64,000 nt of DNA. Origin: Telmatospirillum sp. J64-1 (GTDB taxonomy: Bacteria > Pseudomonadota > Alphaproteobacteria > Rhodospirillales > Magnetospirillaceae). Positions 7,985 through 17,289 of the stretch are shown here, one piece after another. A program made the position numbers and the translations under genes. Position 1 is the first letter of the stretch; each line of letters begins with the position of its first letter. The stretch spans positions 62,001 to 126,000 of the forward strand of contig NZ_SBHN01000014.1 in assembly GCF_006980715.1 (NCBI RefSeq), given 5' to 3'. The notes beneath the pieces are model-generated. The model made no database searches. It saw only the letters and a program-made list of their open reading frames with translations, and was not told the origin of the DNA.

Positions 7985-9805
7985 TCAGCTCGCCTTGGCG
8001 GCGCGGGAAGCCTTCTTGCGCTCGTTCGGGTCGAGGATCTGCTTGCGCAGGCGGATGGACTTGGGCGTCACTTCCACCAGCTCGTCATCCTCGATATAGG
8101 CGATGGCCTGTTCCAGGCTCATGCGGCGCGGCGGGGTCAGCTTGACCGCCTCGTCCTTGCCCGAGGCGCGGACGTTGGTCAGCTGCTTGCCCTTCAGCAC
8201 GTTGACTTCCAGGTCGTTGCCGCGCGAATGCTCGCCGATGATCATGCCCTCATAGACCTTGGTCTGCGGGTGGATGAACATCGGGCCGCGATCTTCCAGG
8301 TTCCACAGGGCGTAGGCCACGGCCTCGCCGGTGCCGTTCGAGATCAGCACGCCGTTGCGGCGGCCCTCGATCGGGCCCTTGTAGGGGGCGTAGTCGTGGA
8401 ACATGCGGTTCATCAGGCCGGTGCCGCGGGTGTCGGTCAGGAACTCGCCGTGATAGCCGATCAGGCCACGCGAGGGGGCCAGGAAGGTCAGGCGCACCTT
8501 GCCGCCGCCCGAGGGACGCATGCCGGTCAGTTCAGCCTTGCGCAGGGTCATCTTCTCGACCACCACGCCGGAATATTCCTCGTCCACGTCGACGAAGACT
8601 TCCTCGATCGGCTCCAGGCGTTGGCCGTTCTCGTCGGTCTTGAACAGCACGCGCGGACGCGAGATCGACAGCTCGAAGCCCTCGCGGCGCATCGTCTCGA
8701 TCAGCACGCCCAGCTGCAATTCGCCACGGCCCGACACTTCGAAGGCGTCATTGCCCTCGGTCATGCGGACGCGGATGGCGACATTGCTTTCGGTTTCGCG
8801 CATCAGGCGGGCCTGGATCACGCGCGAGGTGACCTTGTCGCCCTCGGTGCCGGCCAGCGGGCTGTCGTTGACCGAGAAGGTCATGGCCAGCGTCGGCGGG
8901 TCGATCGGCTGGGCCTTCAGCGGCTCGGTCACTTCCAGGGCGCAGAGGGTATCGGCCACGGTCGGCTTGGTCATGCCCGAGATGGCGACGATGTCCCCGG
9001 CCTCGGCCTCTTCCAGGGCCACGCGCTCGACGCCGCGGAAGGCCAGGATCTTCTGGGCGCGGAACTGCTCGATCAGCTCGCCTTCGCGCGACAGGGCCTT
9101 GATCGCCTGGTTGACCTTGATCTTGCCGGTATGGATGCGGCCGGTCAGGATGCGGCCCAGATAGGGGTCGGCTTCCAGCGTGGTGGCCAGCATCGAGAAG
9201 GGGGCCTCGACGTCGCGCTTCGGCGGCGGCACATGGCGCATGATCAGCTCGAACAGCGCCGTCAGGTCCTTGCGCGGGCCTTCCAGGCTGTCATCGGCCC
9301 AGCCGTCGCGGCCGACGGCGAACATGGTGGGGAAGTCGAGCTGCTCGTCATTGGCGTCCAAGGCGGCGAACAGATCGAAGACCTCGTCATGAACCTCATG
9401 GGGACGGGCGTCGCCACGGTCCACCTTGTTGATCACGACGATGGGGCGCAGGCCCAGCGCCAGCGCCTTGCCGGTGACGAACTTGGTCTGCGGCATCGGC
9501 CCTTCGGCCGCGTCCACCAGCACCACCACGCCATCGACCATCGACAGGATGCGTTCCACTTCGCCGCCGAAATCGGCGTGGCCGGGGGTGTCGACGATGT
9601 TGATGCGGGTTCCCTTCCAGTCCACCGAGGTGCACTTGGCCAGGATGGTGATGCCGCGCTCGCGCTCCAGGTCATTGGAGTCCATGACGCGCTCGGCGAC
9701 CTGCTGGTTTTCGCGGAAGGTGCCGCTCTGGCGCAGCATGGCGTCGACAAGGGTGGTCTTGCCGTGGTCGACGTGCGCGATGATTGCGATGTTACGAAGG
9801 TCCAT
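7985..9805 (-). CDS. typA: Translational GTPase TypA/BipA
   Basis: This is a ribosome-associated GTPase of 606 residues, the normal family length. The G1 loop [10 protein letters not shown] (residues 10-19), the [15 protein letters not shown]3 region and the NKVDR G4 motif are all present. They are followed by the EF-G-like domains III and V and the BipA-specific C-terminal domain ending in a lysine/arginine-rich tail. TypA helps ribosome assembly and growth under stress. I chose ATG 9805 ([16 protein letters not shown]); longer upstream reading adds 49 unrelated residues. The adenosine kinase gene lies 47 bases upstream on the same strand. Confidence 0.97.
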   Translation of the reverse strand: MDLRNIAIIAHVDHGKTTLVDAMLRQSGTFRENQQVAERVMDSNDLERERGITILAKCTSVDWKGTRINIVDTPGHADFGGEVERILSMVDGVVVLVDAAEGPMPQTKFVTGKALALGLRPIVVINKVDRGDARPHEVHDEVFDLFAALDANDEQLDFPTMFAVGRDGWADDSLEGPRKDLTALFELIMRHVPPPKRDVEAPFSMLATTLEADPYLGRILTGRIHTGKIKVNQAIKALSREGELIEQFRAQKILAFRGVERVALEEAEAGDIVAISGMTKPTVADTLCALEVTEPLKAQPIDPPTLAMTFSVNDSPLAGTEGDKVTSRVIQARLMRETESNVAIRVRMTEGNDAFEVSGRGELQLGVLIETMRREGFELSISRPRVLFKTDENGQRLEPIEEVFVDVDEEYSGVVVEKMTLRKAELTGMRPSGGGKVRLTFLAPSRGLIGYHGEFLTDTRGTGLMNRMFHDYAPYKGPIEGRRNGVLISNGTGEAVAYALWNLEDRGPMFIHPQTKVYEGMIIGEHSRGNDLEVNVLKGKQLTNVRASGKDEAVKLTPPRRMSLEQAIAYIEDDELVEVTPKSIRLRKQILDPNERKKASRAAKAS

Positions 9806-9852
9806 GGTGTCTCTGTATGAATTCGAAAGGGAGGATTGGAACGTCCGTCGGC

Positions 9853-10842
9853 TTACACTTTGGCCGAGATCAACTCGATCAGGTCCGTCTCGGGACGGGC
9901 CCCGAAATGGCTGATGATCTCGGCGGCGGCGATGCCGCCCAGGCGTCCACATTCGGGCAAAGCCCGGCCATGGGTGTAGCCGTAGAGGAAACCGGCGGCA
10001 TAAAGGTCGCCGGCTCCGGTCGTATCGATGATCGCCGGCACATGCTCGGCGCTCACCACATGCACGTCGTCCCCGGCGATGATCACGCTGCCCTTTTCCC
10101 CGCGCGTCACGGCGGTGACCTGGGCATGGCCGCGCACCAGGCGCAAAGCCGCGTCGAAATCGTCGGTACGATACAGGGCCTTCAGCTCGGCCTCGTTGGC
10201 AAAGAGAATGTCCACATGCTCGTTCACCAACTCAAGGAAAGAGTCGCGGTGGCGGTCCACGCAAAAGGGGTCGGACAGCGACAGCGACACCATGCGTCCG
10301 GCGTCATGCGACACCCGGGCGGCCTTGAGGAACGCCTCCTTGGCCTGCGGCGGGTCCCACAGATAGCCTTCCAGATAGGTAACGCTCGAGGCCGCCACCA
10401 GTTCCTCGTCGATATCTTCCGGCCCCAATTCCACACAGGCACCCAGGAAAGTCTGCATGGTGCGCTGGGCGTCGGGGGTGACGAGGATGAGGCAACGGGC
10501 GGTCGGCGCGCCGTCCCCGCCGGGAGAAGTCTCGAAGGTCACGCCGGCGGCGCGGATGTCGTGGCGGAAGACCTCGCCCAACTGGTCGTCGGCGACCTTG
10601 CCGATATAGGCGGCCTTGCCGCCCAGCGAGGCGATACCGGCGATGGTGTTGGCGGCGGAGCCGCCCGAACATTCGATCGCGGGCCCCATGCGGGAGTAGA
10701 TCTTCTGTGCCTGTTCGCTGTCGACCAGCGTCATGATGCCCTTGTCCAGGCCAAGCTCGGCCAGCAGCGCATCATCGGCATGAGACAACACGTCGACGAT
10801 GGCATTACCAATGCCTGTGACGTGGAACCGCGTCTCGGTCAT
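9853..10842 (-). CDS. PfkB-family adenosine kinase
   Basis: The 329-residue product is a ribokinase-fold sugar/nucleoside kinase. It opens [16 protein letters not shown], has the substrate-binding CSGGSAANT near residue 58, and ends with the PfkB signature [16 protein letters not shown] near residues 275-290, where the aspartate of GAGD is the catalytic base. This sequence type is usually annotated adenosine kinase in alphaproteobacteria; other purine-nucleoside or ribose substrates are possible. ATG 10842 has GGGAG upstream on the minus strand. It is likely co-transcribed with typA. Confidence 0.88.
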   Translation of the reverse strand: MTETRFHVTGIGNAIVDVLSHADDALLAELGLDKGIMTLVDSEQAQKIYSRMGPAIECSGGSAANTIAGIASLGGKAAYIGKVADDQLGEVFRHDIRAAGVTFETSPGGDGAPTARCLILVTPDAQRTMQTFLGACVELGPEDIDEELVAASSVTYLEGYLWDPPQAKEAFLKAARVSHDAGRMVSLSLSDPFCVDRHRDSFLELVNEHVDILFANEAELKALYRTDDFDAALRLVRGHAQVTAVTRGEKGSVIIAGDDVHVVSAEHVPAIIDTTGAGDLYAAGFLYGYTHGRALPECGRLGGIAAAEIISHFGARPETDLIELISAKV

Positions 10843-11001
10843 TGCATATTCTCCCGGGGATGAGGCCTTGCGCGCTTTCGCGGCGCAGTATAACGGTGGA
10901 GTTCTCACAAACAACGCAAATCAGGCGGTTCTTCTACTTCCTGAACCTTTCGCGTCCGCCCGTCCCTTGAAAATCGCCTTTCGGCGTGCCGCAGGAGGAT
11001 C

Positions 11002-11673
11002 ATGTTCACCGCGCTTTTCCGTGGGTTCGCCCAGCTTTCCGACCCGCGCTGCCGCCGCATCATCTGGATCGGCATCGCCGTCGCGCTTCTGGTCCAGGTC
11101 TTGTTGACGGCGGGCCTTTACTGGCTGCTTTCCTCGACGGCCTTTTTCCAGATCGGCTGGCTCGACCTGACGACCGACATCCTGGGCGTGCTGGCGGTCT
11201 TCGTCCTCAGCCTGTTCCTGTTTCCCTCCGTCGTCACGGCGGTGGCCGGGCTGCTGCTCGACGATGTGGCGCGCGCCGCCGAGAACCGCCATTACCCGGA
11301 CCTGCCCCCGGTCCGCGACCAATCCCTGGCCGAAGGGATCGGCGCAGGCCTGCGGCTGGCCGCCCTGGGCATCGCCTTGAACCTGCTGGTCCTGCCGCTT
11401 TACTTCATTCCCGTCGTCAATGTCATGGTCCTGTACGGACTGAACGGCTATCTTCTGGGACGGGAATATTTCGAGGTCGTGGCCCTGCGGCGCCTCGATC
11501 CCGGCCAGGCCCGCAGCCTGCGGCTGGCTCATCGGGGATATCTTTGGATATGCGGGGCCATCATTACGTTTCTACTGACCCTGCCATTGGTCAACCTGGT
11601 GGCGCCGGTCGTTGCAACTGCCTTCATGCTCCATATTTTCGAGGCGTTGCGGCGACGGGAGAGGCTTGTATAA
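11002..11673 (+). CDS. EI24/CysZ-family membrane protein
   Basis: The product has 223 residues with four main hydrophobic stretches (about 22-42, 52-85, 112-145 and 180-205). The central LLLDDVARAAENRHYPDLPP followed by LPLYFIPVVNVMVLYGLNGYLLGREYFE is the pattern of the EI24 domain found in CysZ sulfate permeases and relatives. No cys genes are adjacent, so the substrate is open. ATG 11002 follows CAGGAGGA. The bactofilin gene begins 72 bases downstream on the same strand. Confidence 0.85.
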   Translation: MFTALFRGFAQLSDPRCRRIIWIGIAVALLVQVLLTAGLYWLLSSTAFFQIGWLDLTTDILGVLAVFVLSLFLFPSVVTAVAGLLLDDVARAAENRHYPDLPPVRDQSLAEGIGAGLRLAALGIALNLLVLPLYFIPVVNVMVLYGLNGYLLGREYFEVVALRRLDPGQARSLRLAHRGYLWICGAIITFLLTLPLVNLVAPVVATAFMLHIFEALRRRERLV

Positions 11674-11745
11674 TCCCCTCCTTCATCTTTACCCATTCCC
11701 GCGTTTCGATCGGAGCGCTGGCATAGAACAAGGGATCGTCACCAT

Positions 11746-12345
11746 ATGTTTCGGCGCAAGAAACCCGGACAGGATCAGGCTAATCCAGACGCTCCCCAGC
11801 CCGATCTGGAAGCCGAAGTCAACGAATTGAGCACCAGCCAGCCGAAATCCGTAGCAAGGACAGTACCTCCCATGCCCACCAAGCCTTCCGTTCCGCCCCT
11901 GCGTCCGGACATTCCGCGCCGCGGCACCGACATGATCCCGGGAGCCGGCCCGCGCCGTAGCGAACCCAGCAGCGCGAGCGAAGGCAAGAAGCTGATCGTC
12001 GGACGAGACATCTCGCTCAACGGCAATATCTCGGCCTGTGAAAAGCTGGTGGTCGAAGGTTCGGTCGAAGCCGATCTGAGCGATGCCGTCGCCATCGAGG
12101 TTTCGGAAACCGGCACCTATCGCGGCACGGTCGATGTGGAAGAAGCCGACATCGCCGGCGTCTTCGAGGGCAATCTCACCGTCCACAAGGTGCTGACCGT
12201 GCGTCCGACCGGCCGCCTCCAGGGCACGATCCGCTATGCCCGCCTGATCGTCGAAGCCGGTGGCGAGATCAACGGCACCGTCGAGACCTTGGCCCAGCAG
12301 GCCAAGGGCGCCCGCACGCTCGGCGGCGGCAGCGACCAATCCTGA
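11746..12345 (+). CDS. Bactofilin
   Basis: This is a cytoskeletal polymer-forming protein of 199 residues. A proline-rich, disordered N-terminal region (about 1-80) precedes the right-handed beta-helix DUF583 domain (about 82-180). The domain shows regular hydrophobic/glycine repeats such as LIVGRDISLNGNISACEKL, VVEGSVEADL and RLQGTIRYARLIVEAGGEIN. Bactofilins scaffold cell-shape or peptidoglycan-modifying enzymes at the membrane. The lipoprotein gene that follows 20 bases later is probably in the same operon and may be a partner. Confidence 0.93.
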   Translation: MFRRKKPGQDQANPDAPQPDLEAEVNELSTSQPKSVARTVPPMPTKPSVPPLRPDIPRRGTDMIPGAGPRRSEPSSASEGKKLIVGRDISLNGNISACEKLVVEGSVEADLSDAVAIEVSETGTYRGTVDVEEADIAGVFEGNLTVHKVLTVRPTGRLQGTIRYARLIVEAGGEINGTVETLAQQAKGARTLGGGSDQS

Positions 12346-12365
12346 ACCGGGACAAGGCGCAGGCC

Positions 12366-12827
12366 ATGCACGCCCGATGGATCGCCCCATGGGCCCTGTG
12401 CCTGGCCCTGGGGCTTGCCGCCTGCGCCGCTCCCGAAATCCAGACGGGGGAAGAGGGAGAAGACGCCGCGCCGGTGACAAGCCTCCCCTCCGCCCCGGCG
12501 CGGGAAGGCACGCAGCCCCAGCAATCCGCCGTCCCCGCCCAGCCGGCCGGCGCCCTGCACCGCCTGCTGGCGGAACAGCCCGGCCGCCTGCAAGGCCTGT
12601 CCGCGGCCGAGATCGTGAGCGTGCTCGGCGAGCCGCAATTGCTCCGCCGCGATGCGCCCGCCCAGATCTGGCAGTATCACGGCGAGACCTGCATCCTCGA
12701 CCTGTTCTTCTATGAAGATGACGGCGAAATCCAGGTCGCCCATGCCGCCGTCCGCCACCCGACCCATACCCCGCCGCCCCTGGGCCAATGCCTGCGGACC
12801 CTGCTGAACCAGCAGGCCGCGCGGTAG
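12366..12827 (+). CDS. Small lipoprotein downstream of bactofilin
   Basis: The 153-residue product has a signal sequence ending in a lipobox (GLAACAAP, lipidated cysteine near residue 21), a low-complexity Pro/Ala/Gln linker, and a C-terminal globular domain (about 65-150). That domain contains the SmpA/OmlA-like LSAAEIVSVLGEPQLLRRDA and a WQYHGETCILDLFFY strand. The protein should sit in the outer or inner membrane facing the periplasm. The exact family is not recognised. It ends before a cluster of inverted repeats. Confidence 0.75.
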   Translation: MHARWIAPWALCLALGLAACAAPEIQTGEEGEDAAPVTSLPSAPAREGTQPQQSAVPAQPAGALHRLLAEQPGRLQGLSAAEIVSVLGEPQLLRRDAPAQIWQYHGETCILDLFFYEDDGEIQVAHAAVRHPTHTPPPLGQCLRTLLNQQAAR

Positions 12828-12845
12828 CTTGAGGCCCGCCCGCCC

Positions 12846-12947
12846 TTCGAGACGCCGCTTCGCGGCTCCTCAGGACGAGGCTAATTTCTTATTTCCTCTC
12901 AATAAGACAAACCTCATGCTGAGGAGCCGCGAAGCGGCGTCTCGAAG
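12846..12947. repeat. Inverted repeat, TTCGAGACGCCGCTTCGCGG family
   Basis: An arm of about 35 bases (12846-12880, TTCGAGACGCCGCTTCGCGG then CTCCTCAGGACGAGG) faces its inverted copy (12913-12947), separated by an AT-rich spacer. Each arm carries an internal hairpin GCCGCTTCGCGGC. Related copies lie at 22104-22205, 32445-32480 and 57911-58016. Confidence 0.88.
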
Positions 12948-12993
12948 CATGAACGAGCGTTCAACCTCTTTTTAAAAGCGCTCCTGTTTTCAC

Positions 12994-13098
12994 CGTCATT
13001 CCCGCGAAAGTGGGAATCCATGCTGCCGCAGCATCAGTATTGAGCGGTTCGCATCTTCAGAAGCCCACACATGGACCCCCGCTTGCGCGGGGGTGACG
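12994..13098. repeat. REP-type inverted pair, third copy
   Basis: CGTCATTCCCGCGAAAGTGGGAATCCA (split here across 12994-13020) faces GGACCCCCGCTTGCGCGGGG ending GTGACG at 13098. The left arm has a G-T change in its stem. It is next to the dnaQ stop. Confidence 0.85.
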
Positions 13099-13108
13099 AT
13101 CCACCAAC

Positions 13109-13786
13109 TTATTCCTCGGCCAGCCAGAGCGGATTCTTCAGCTTGGCGATGAAGGCCGCATGGGCTTCCAGTTCCTCGGCCGTCGCGGCATGGGGACGCG
13201 GCGGGCGGGCTTCGCGCTTGACGGTGACGGAAGCGGCGGTCCGGCTGCGGCTGGTGGCCAATTCCAGCCCCGGCTGGCGGCCGCCGATCAGCTCCAGATA
13301 GACTTCGGCCAGAAGCTCGGAATCGAGCAGGGCGCCGTGATAGGTGCGCTGGGAATTGTCGATCTCGAAGCGGCGGCACAGGGCGTCCAGGCTGGCCTGG
13401 GCGCCGGGATATTTACGCCGTGCCATGGTCACGGTATCGATGGCGCGGTCCATCGGGATCGGCGGACGGTTCAGCCAGCCCAGTTCGGCATTGATGAAGC
13501 GCATGTCGAACTCGGCATTATGGATGACCAGCTTGGCATCGCCGAGGAAGTCCAGGAACTCGTCCACCACCTCGGCGAAGACCGGATGCTTGGACAGAAA
13601 CTCGATGGACAGGCCGTGGACCTTGAAGGCCTCTTCCGGCATGTCGCGTTCGGGATTGCAGTATTTATGGAAGACCCTGCCGGTGGGCAGATGGTTGATC
13701 AGCTCCACGCAGCCGATTTCGACGATGCGATGACCCGCCTTGGGGTCGAAGCCGGTGGTTTCCGTATCGAGGACGATCTCGCGCAT
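13109..13786 (-). CDS. dnaQ: DNA polymerase III epsilon subunit (3'-5' exonuclease)
   Basis: DnaQ proofreads within the replicative polymerase core. The 225-residue product has the three DEDDh exonuclease motifs: Exo I LDTETTGFD (residues 6-14), Exo II HNAEFDMRF (about 95-103) and Exo III with H-G-A-L-L-D (about 152-157). A basic, alanine-rich C-terminal tail (about 180-225) would bind the alpha subunit. It starts three bases after the coaE stop on the same strand, the common alphaproteobacterial aroE-coaE-dnaQ order. Confidence 0.96.
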   Translation of the reverse strand: MREIVLDTETTGFDPKAGHRIVEIGCVELINHLPTGRVFHKYCNPERDMPEEAFKVHGLSIEFLSKHPVFAEVVDEFLDFLGDAKLVIHNAEFDMRFINAELGWLNRPPIPMDRAIDTVTMARRKYPGAQASLDALCRRFEIDNSQRTYHGALLDSELLAEVYLELIGGRQPGLELATSRSRTAASVTVKREARPPRPHAATAEELEAHAAFIAKLKNPLWLAEE

Positions 13787-13789
13787 GCA

Positions 13790-14419
13790 CTACCGTTTCT
13801 GGAGGAAGCGGGGCGGCCAGGCGCGCCCCTTGGTCTTTGACATAATCTGGACGATGCGGCGCAGCTGGCGCAAGCTCTGGGCATAGCCCAGGCCGGTATT
13901 CACCACGAAATCGGCGCGGCGGCGCTTTTCGCCATCCGGCATCTGCTTGGCACGGATGCTGTCCAGCTTTTCCAGCGTCATGCCCGGGCGGCGCATCACC
14001 CGCTGGGTTTGCAGGAAGCGCGGCGCGGTGACGACGATGACGGCATCGCAGCGTTTCTCGCCGCCGGTCTCGAACAGCAGCGGCACGTCCAGCACCACCA
14101 TCGGCACGCCCCGGCGGGCGCAGCGGGCAAGAAAGCGTCGTTCAGCCTCGCGCACCATGGGATGAAGGATTTTCTCCAAGCGGCGCAAGGCGGGCGGGTC
14201 GCCGAAGACGCGCCTGCCCAATTCCTGCCGGTCCACCGCGCCCTCGCGCACCACGCCGGGGAAGGCGGTATCGATGGCGGGCACCGCCGCGCCGCCCTTG
14301 CCCAGTAGGCGATGGACCGTGGCGTCGGCGTCATGGACGGGCAGGCCCAGCGACCGCAATTGCCGGGCCGCCGTGGACTTGCCCATACCGATCGAGCCGG
14401 TAAGGCCGAGGATGATCAT
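13790..14419 (-). CDS. coaE: Dephospho-CoA kinase
   Basis: CoaE carries out the last step of coenzyme A synthesis, phosphorylating the 3'-hydroxyl of dephospho-CoA. The 209-residue protein opens with the P-loop GLTGSIGMGKST (residues 4-15). It continues with the HDADATVHRLL lid region, LEKILHPMVR, and VVLDVPLLFETG, all family landmarks. I chose ATG 14419 (MIILGLTGSIG); longer reading adds 17 residues without support. It lies between aroE and dnaQ, separated from aroE by a palindromic repeat. Confidence 0.95.
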   Translation of the reverse strand: MIILGLTGSIGMGKSTAARQLRSLGLPVHDADATVHRLLGKGGAAVPAIDTAFPGVVREGAVDRQELGRRVFGDPPALRRLEKILHPMVREAERRFLARCARRGVPMVVLDVPLLFETGGEKRCDAVIVVTAPRFLQTQRVMRRPGMTLEKLDSIRAKQMPDGEKRRRADFVVNTGLGYAQSLRQLRRIVQIMSKTKGRAWPPRFLQKR

Positions 14420-14447
14420 CGGCTTGAGACCCAGAACGGCGGATTTT

Positions 14448-14577
14448 CTGGGCTCCGCCCAGACCCGCAAAGGGGCTCAGCCCCTTTGATCCCATTCATT
14501 TTGTTCATCTTTTCCCTGAAGTCCAGGAACGGGTTCCAAGGGCCAAGGCCCTTGGCGGGTGCAGGGCGGAGCCCTGC
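14448..14577. repeat. Four-hairpin palindromic element, copy 1
   Basis: Four successive perfect hairpins occur here: CTGGGC-TCC-GCCCAG (14448-14462), AAAGGGGC-TCA-GCCCCTTT (14469-14487), CCAAGGGCC-AA-GGCCCTTGG (14536-14555) and GCAGGGC-GGA-GCCCTGC (14561-14577). ACCCGC follows the first and GCGGGT precedes the last, so the element as a whole is an imperfect palindrome. Related copies are at 22052-22274, 32514-32557 and 36735-36837. Confidence 0.85.
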
Positions 14578-14580
14578 GAA

Positions 14581-15429
14581 TCAGCCCGAAACCGTCTCCA
14601 AAACGAAATCCCGCACTTCCGGGGTGACCTCCGGCAAGACACCGAACCAGGCCTCGAAGCCGGGCCGGGCTTGATGCAGCAGCATGCCCAGGCCGTCCAC
14701 CACCGGATTGCCCCGCGCCCGGGCGCGGGCCAGCAGATCGGTTTCCAGCGGCACATAGACGATATCGTTGACCAGGGCCGAACCGGGCAGGGCGGAGAGG
14801 TCGATCTCCAGCGGCGGCTGGCCGCTCATCCCCAGGCTGGTGGTGTTGACCAGCAGGGCCGCGCCGTCCAGCGCGTCCGCGCGCCTGTCCCAATCCACCA
14901 CCGTCACGCCGCCGCCGAGTTCGGCCGCCAAGGTTTCGGCACGGGCGCGCGAACGGTTGGTCAGGCGGATCTCGGGACAGCCCGCATCCTGCAAGGCGAC
15001 GCAAACGGCGCGGGCGGCGCCGCCCGCGCCGAGCACCACCGCCGGGCCCGATGCGGGCCGCCAGACGGTTCCGGCCTGCCGCAGATTTTCCAGAAAGCCG
15101 AAGCCGTCGGTGTTGCGGCCTTCCAGGCGTCCGTCGGGCAGGGTGACGATGGTGTTGACCGCGCCGATCCGCTTCGCCAGCGGGTGCAGTACATCGACCG
15201 CCGCCATCGCCGCCTCCTTATGCGGCACGGTCACATTGGTCCCGGCGAATCCCATGCGCGGCAGGGCGCGCAGCACCGTCTCGAAATCCTCGGGCGCGAC
15301 GGCCAGCGGCACATAGGCGCCGTCGATGCCGAAATGCTGCAGCCAGTAATTATGCAGCCGGGGGGACCGGGAATGGCCGATCGGCCAGCCCATGACACCG
15401 GCCAGCCTGGCCTTGGCGGTGATGATCAT
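14581..15429 (-). CDS. aroE: Shikimate dehydrogenase (NADP+)
   Basis: AroE reduces 3-dehydroshikimate to shikimate in aromatic amino acid synthesis. The 282-residue product has the N-terminal shikimate-binding signature [14 protein letters not shown] (about 13-26) and the catalytic lysine region [11 protein letters not shown] (about 67-77). The Rossmann loop GAGGAARAV (about 133-141) is followed by [11 protein letters not shown], where the Arg side favours NADP. The C-terminal [10 protein letters not shown] is also present. ATG 15429 overlaps the maf stop by four bases (ATGA). Confidence 0.96.
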   Translation of the reverse strand: MIITAKARLAGVMGWPIGHSRSPRLHNYWLQHFGIDGAYVPLAVAPEDFETVLRALPRMGFAGTNVTVPHKEAAMAAVDVLHPLAKRIGAVNTIVTLPDGRLEGRNTDGFGFLENLRQAGTVWRPASGPAVVLGAGGAARAVCVALQDAGCPEIRLTNRSRARAETLAAELGGGVTVVDWDRRADALDGAALLVNTTSLGMSGQPPLEIDLSALPGSALVNDIVYVPLETDLLARARARGNPVVDGLGMLLHQARPGFEAWFGVLPEVTPEVRDFVLETVSG

Positions 15430-16019
15430 GTCCGCAGAATTCCCTGAAGCCTGAGCATGTCCAGGACCTGCAACAGAGGCAGGCCGAGGATGGTGAAGTG
15501 ATCGCCGTCGATGCGCGAGAAAAGCTGCGCGCCCAGCCCTTCGACCTGATAGGCGCCCACCGACCACAAGGCGGCCTCGCCGACCCGATCGAGATACCAG
15601 TCGATGAACTCGTCCGTCATGGGGCGCATGGTCAGCTTGGCGCGTCCGACATGATGCCAGATGCGCTGGCCGCCGCGCCAGGCGACGGCGACGCTGACCA
15701 GTTCATGGGACTTGCCGCGCAGGGCGCGCAGATGGGCGCGGGCATGGTCGATATCGGCGGGCTTGTCGAACCATACGCCGTTGAGGTCGAGAATCTGGTC
15801 GGCGGCCAGCACCAGCGGATCCGGGCCGAGGCGCATGGCGATGCGCTGGGCCTTGAGATCGGCCAGGGCCTCCGCCGCCTCGGCGGCGCTGGCGCCCTCG
15901 CCGCGCAGGGCATCCTTGACCATGGCCTCGTCCACATTCGGCGCCAAGGGTTCGGCATCGATGCCGGCAGCTTTGAGCATGTCCAGCCTTGTACGGCTGC
16001 TGGAGGCGAGAACGATCAT
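15426..16019 (-). CDS. maf: Maf-family nucleoside triphosphate pyrophosphatase
   Basis: Maf proteins hydrolyse non-canonical or excess nucleotides (m7GTP, dTTP/UTP) and have been linked to septum control. The 197-residue protein begins with the conserved [18 protein letters not shown] and has the [13 protein letters not shown] motif near residue 75 and the [10 protein letters not shown] region. The C-terminal [11 protein letters not shown] fits the family. ATG 16019 is used. It sits between the ppsR-type gene (two bases) and aroE (4-base overlap), clearly one operon reading away from oriC. Confidence 0.94.
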   Translation of the reverse strand: MIVLASSSRTRLDMLKAAGIDAEPLAPNVDEAMVKDALRGEGASAAEAAEALADLKAQRIAMRLGPDPLVLAADQILDLNGVWFDKPADIDHARAHLRALRGKSHELVSVAVAWRGGQRIWHHVGRAKLTMRPMTDEFIDWYLDRVGEAALWSVGAYQVEGLGAQLFSRIDGDHFTILGLPLLQVLDMLRLQGILRT

Positions 16020-16021
16020 GG

Positions 16022-16846
16022 TCAATCCCTGCCGCCGCTGCCATTGCGGCGGATATAGAGTTGCAGGATGGCCGCCGAGGCTTCCTCGATCGAACGCCTT
16101 GTGACGTCGATGACCGGCCAGTTGTAGCGGGTATAGAGCTTGCGCGCCTGGTTCACTTCCTCGCGCACCTTTTCGTAATCGGCATAGTCGCTTTCCGTAT
16201 CCTGATTGAGGAAGGCCAGGCGGTTGCGGCGGATGTCGGTCAGGCTGCGCGGATCCTTGGTCAGGCCGACGATCAGCGGCTTCTTGGCGTCGAGGATTTC
16301 CTGGGGCAGGGGCACGCCGGGCACCAGCGGATAATTGGCCGCCTTCAGGCCGCGATTGGCCAGATACATCGCCGTCGGCGTCTTCGAGGTGCGCGACACG
16401 CCCACCAGGATCACATCGGCCTCGTCGAAATCCTCGATCAACTGGCCGTCGTCATGGGCCAGGGTGAAATGCATGGCGTCGATACGGCGGAAATATTCCG
16501 CATCCATCTCGTGCTGGCGGCCGGGCAGGGCATGGAAAGGCGCGTTCAGATAGTTCGACAGGGCGAACAGCACCGGGTCGAGCACCGGAATGCAGGGCAC
16601 CATCAGCCGCCGGCAAGCGTCTTCCAGCAGATTGCGCACGGCGGGATCGACGATGGTGAACAGCACGATGCCGGGATTGGCCTCGATGCCTTCGATCACG
16701 CGGCTGGCTTGACCGGGAGTGCGCACCAGCCACCACAGATGCTGCACGGCATGATGGCCTTCGAACAGCACCAAGCAGGCGCGGGCGACGGAAGACAGGG
16801 TTTCGCCGGTCGCGTCGGAGACGAGATGCAGGTGAAAGCTCTTCAT
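16022..16846 (-). CDS. DUF299 bifunctional kinase/pyrophosphorylase (PPDK/PEP synthase regulator)
   Basis: This 274-residue protein belongs to the family that switches pyruvate phosphate dikinase or PEP synthase on and off by threonine phosphorylation. The start FHLHLVSDATGETLSSVARA and the P-loop-like GVSRTSKTPTAMYLANRG (about 153-170) are diagnostic. The C-terminal half has DPRSLTDIRRNRL. ATG 16846 is chosen; the in-frame extension runs into the origin region. A homologue (RP001) adjoins hemE and oriC in Caulobacter and Rickettsia, matching this arrangement. Confidence 0.95.
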   Translation of the reverse strand: MKSFHLHLVSDATGETLSSVARACLVLFEGHHAVQHLWWLVRTPGQASRVIEGIEANPGIVLFTIVDPAVRNLLEDACRRLMVPCIPVLDPVLFALSNYLNAPFHALPGRQHEMDAEYFRRIDAMHFTLAHDDGQLIEDFDEADVILVGVSRTSKTPTAMYLANRGLKAANYPLVPGVPLPQEILDAKKPLIVGLTKDPRSLTDIRRNRLAFLNQDTESDYADYEKVREEVNQARKLYTRYNWPVIDVTRRSIEEASAAILQLYIRRNGSGGRD

Positions 16847-17289
16847 TACCTCGGATTCCCTCGGCCATTGGAATGGCGCTTGCGGCCTGTGGAAAGCGGG
16901 TGGAATCGGGGACAACCCGCCCTTTGGCGCCATTCTGCATTTTTCGCTCCCGGCAAACCAGCGAGTCGTGGACAGAGTCACGAGTCTGTTGAAAAGATTC
17001 GGCACTTCGGGAATGGAATCGGGGGAATCGGGGGCCATTTGTGGATATACCGGAGATTCCCGCACCACTTAACCACAGGAGGAGCCCTTTCCTGTCAATA
17101 ACTTATCCCTATTTTCCCCAACTTATCCACCGAGGCGGGGAAAGCGCCGGAAAGAATGGCCCGGAGTCTGAAAAACCTGTGGACAAGGCCTGATCCCCTT
17201 TATCCACAGGGACCCACTATCCACCACCACCCTTTTCATACTTTTCTAAAACCTGTATTGAGGGACCAACCAACACCCAGAGGTTCTCC
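16847..17289. other. Candidate chromosomal replication origin (oriC)
   Basis: The region between the divergent DUF299 and hemE genes has no open reading frame I can support. It has one exact DnaA box TTATCCACA (17200-17208). It also has four 8-of-9 matches: 17040-17048 (reverse), 17069-17077, 17123-17131 and 17178-17186 (reverse). Weaker matches lie at 16888, 17103 and 17217. An AT-rich stretch, 21 of 30 bases at 17231-17260, could be the unwinding element. Three direct copies of GGAATCGGGG occur (16902, 17015, 17024), and there are ten GANTC sites. This gene context is that of the known alphaproteobacterial origin in Caulobacter. Confidence 0.85.
17200..17208 (+). promoter_or_regulatory. Exact DnaA box
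   Basis: TTATCCACA, a perfect match to the DnaA consensus, lies 23 bases before the AT-rich stretch of the candidate origin. Confidence 0.85.

Noticed and set aside
16022-17068. Extended start of the DUF299 gene into the origin
   Set aside because: The added 74 residues have no family similarity and would cover the origin; ATG 16846 gives the conserved N-terminus.
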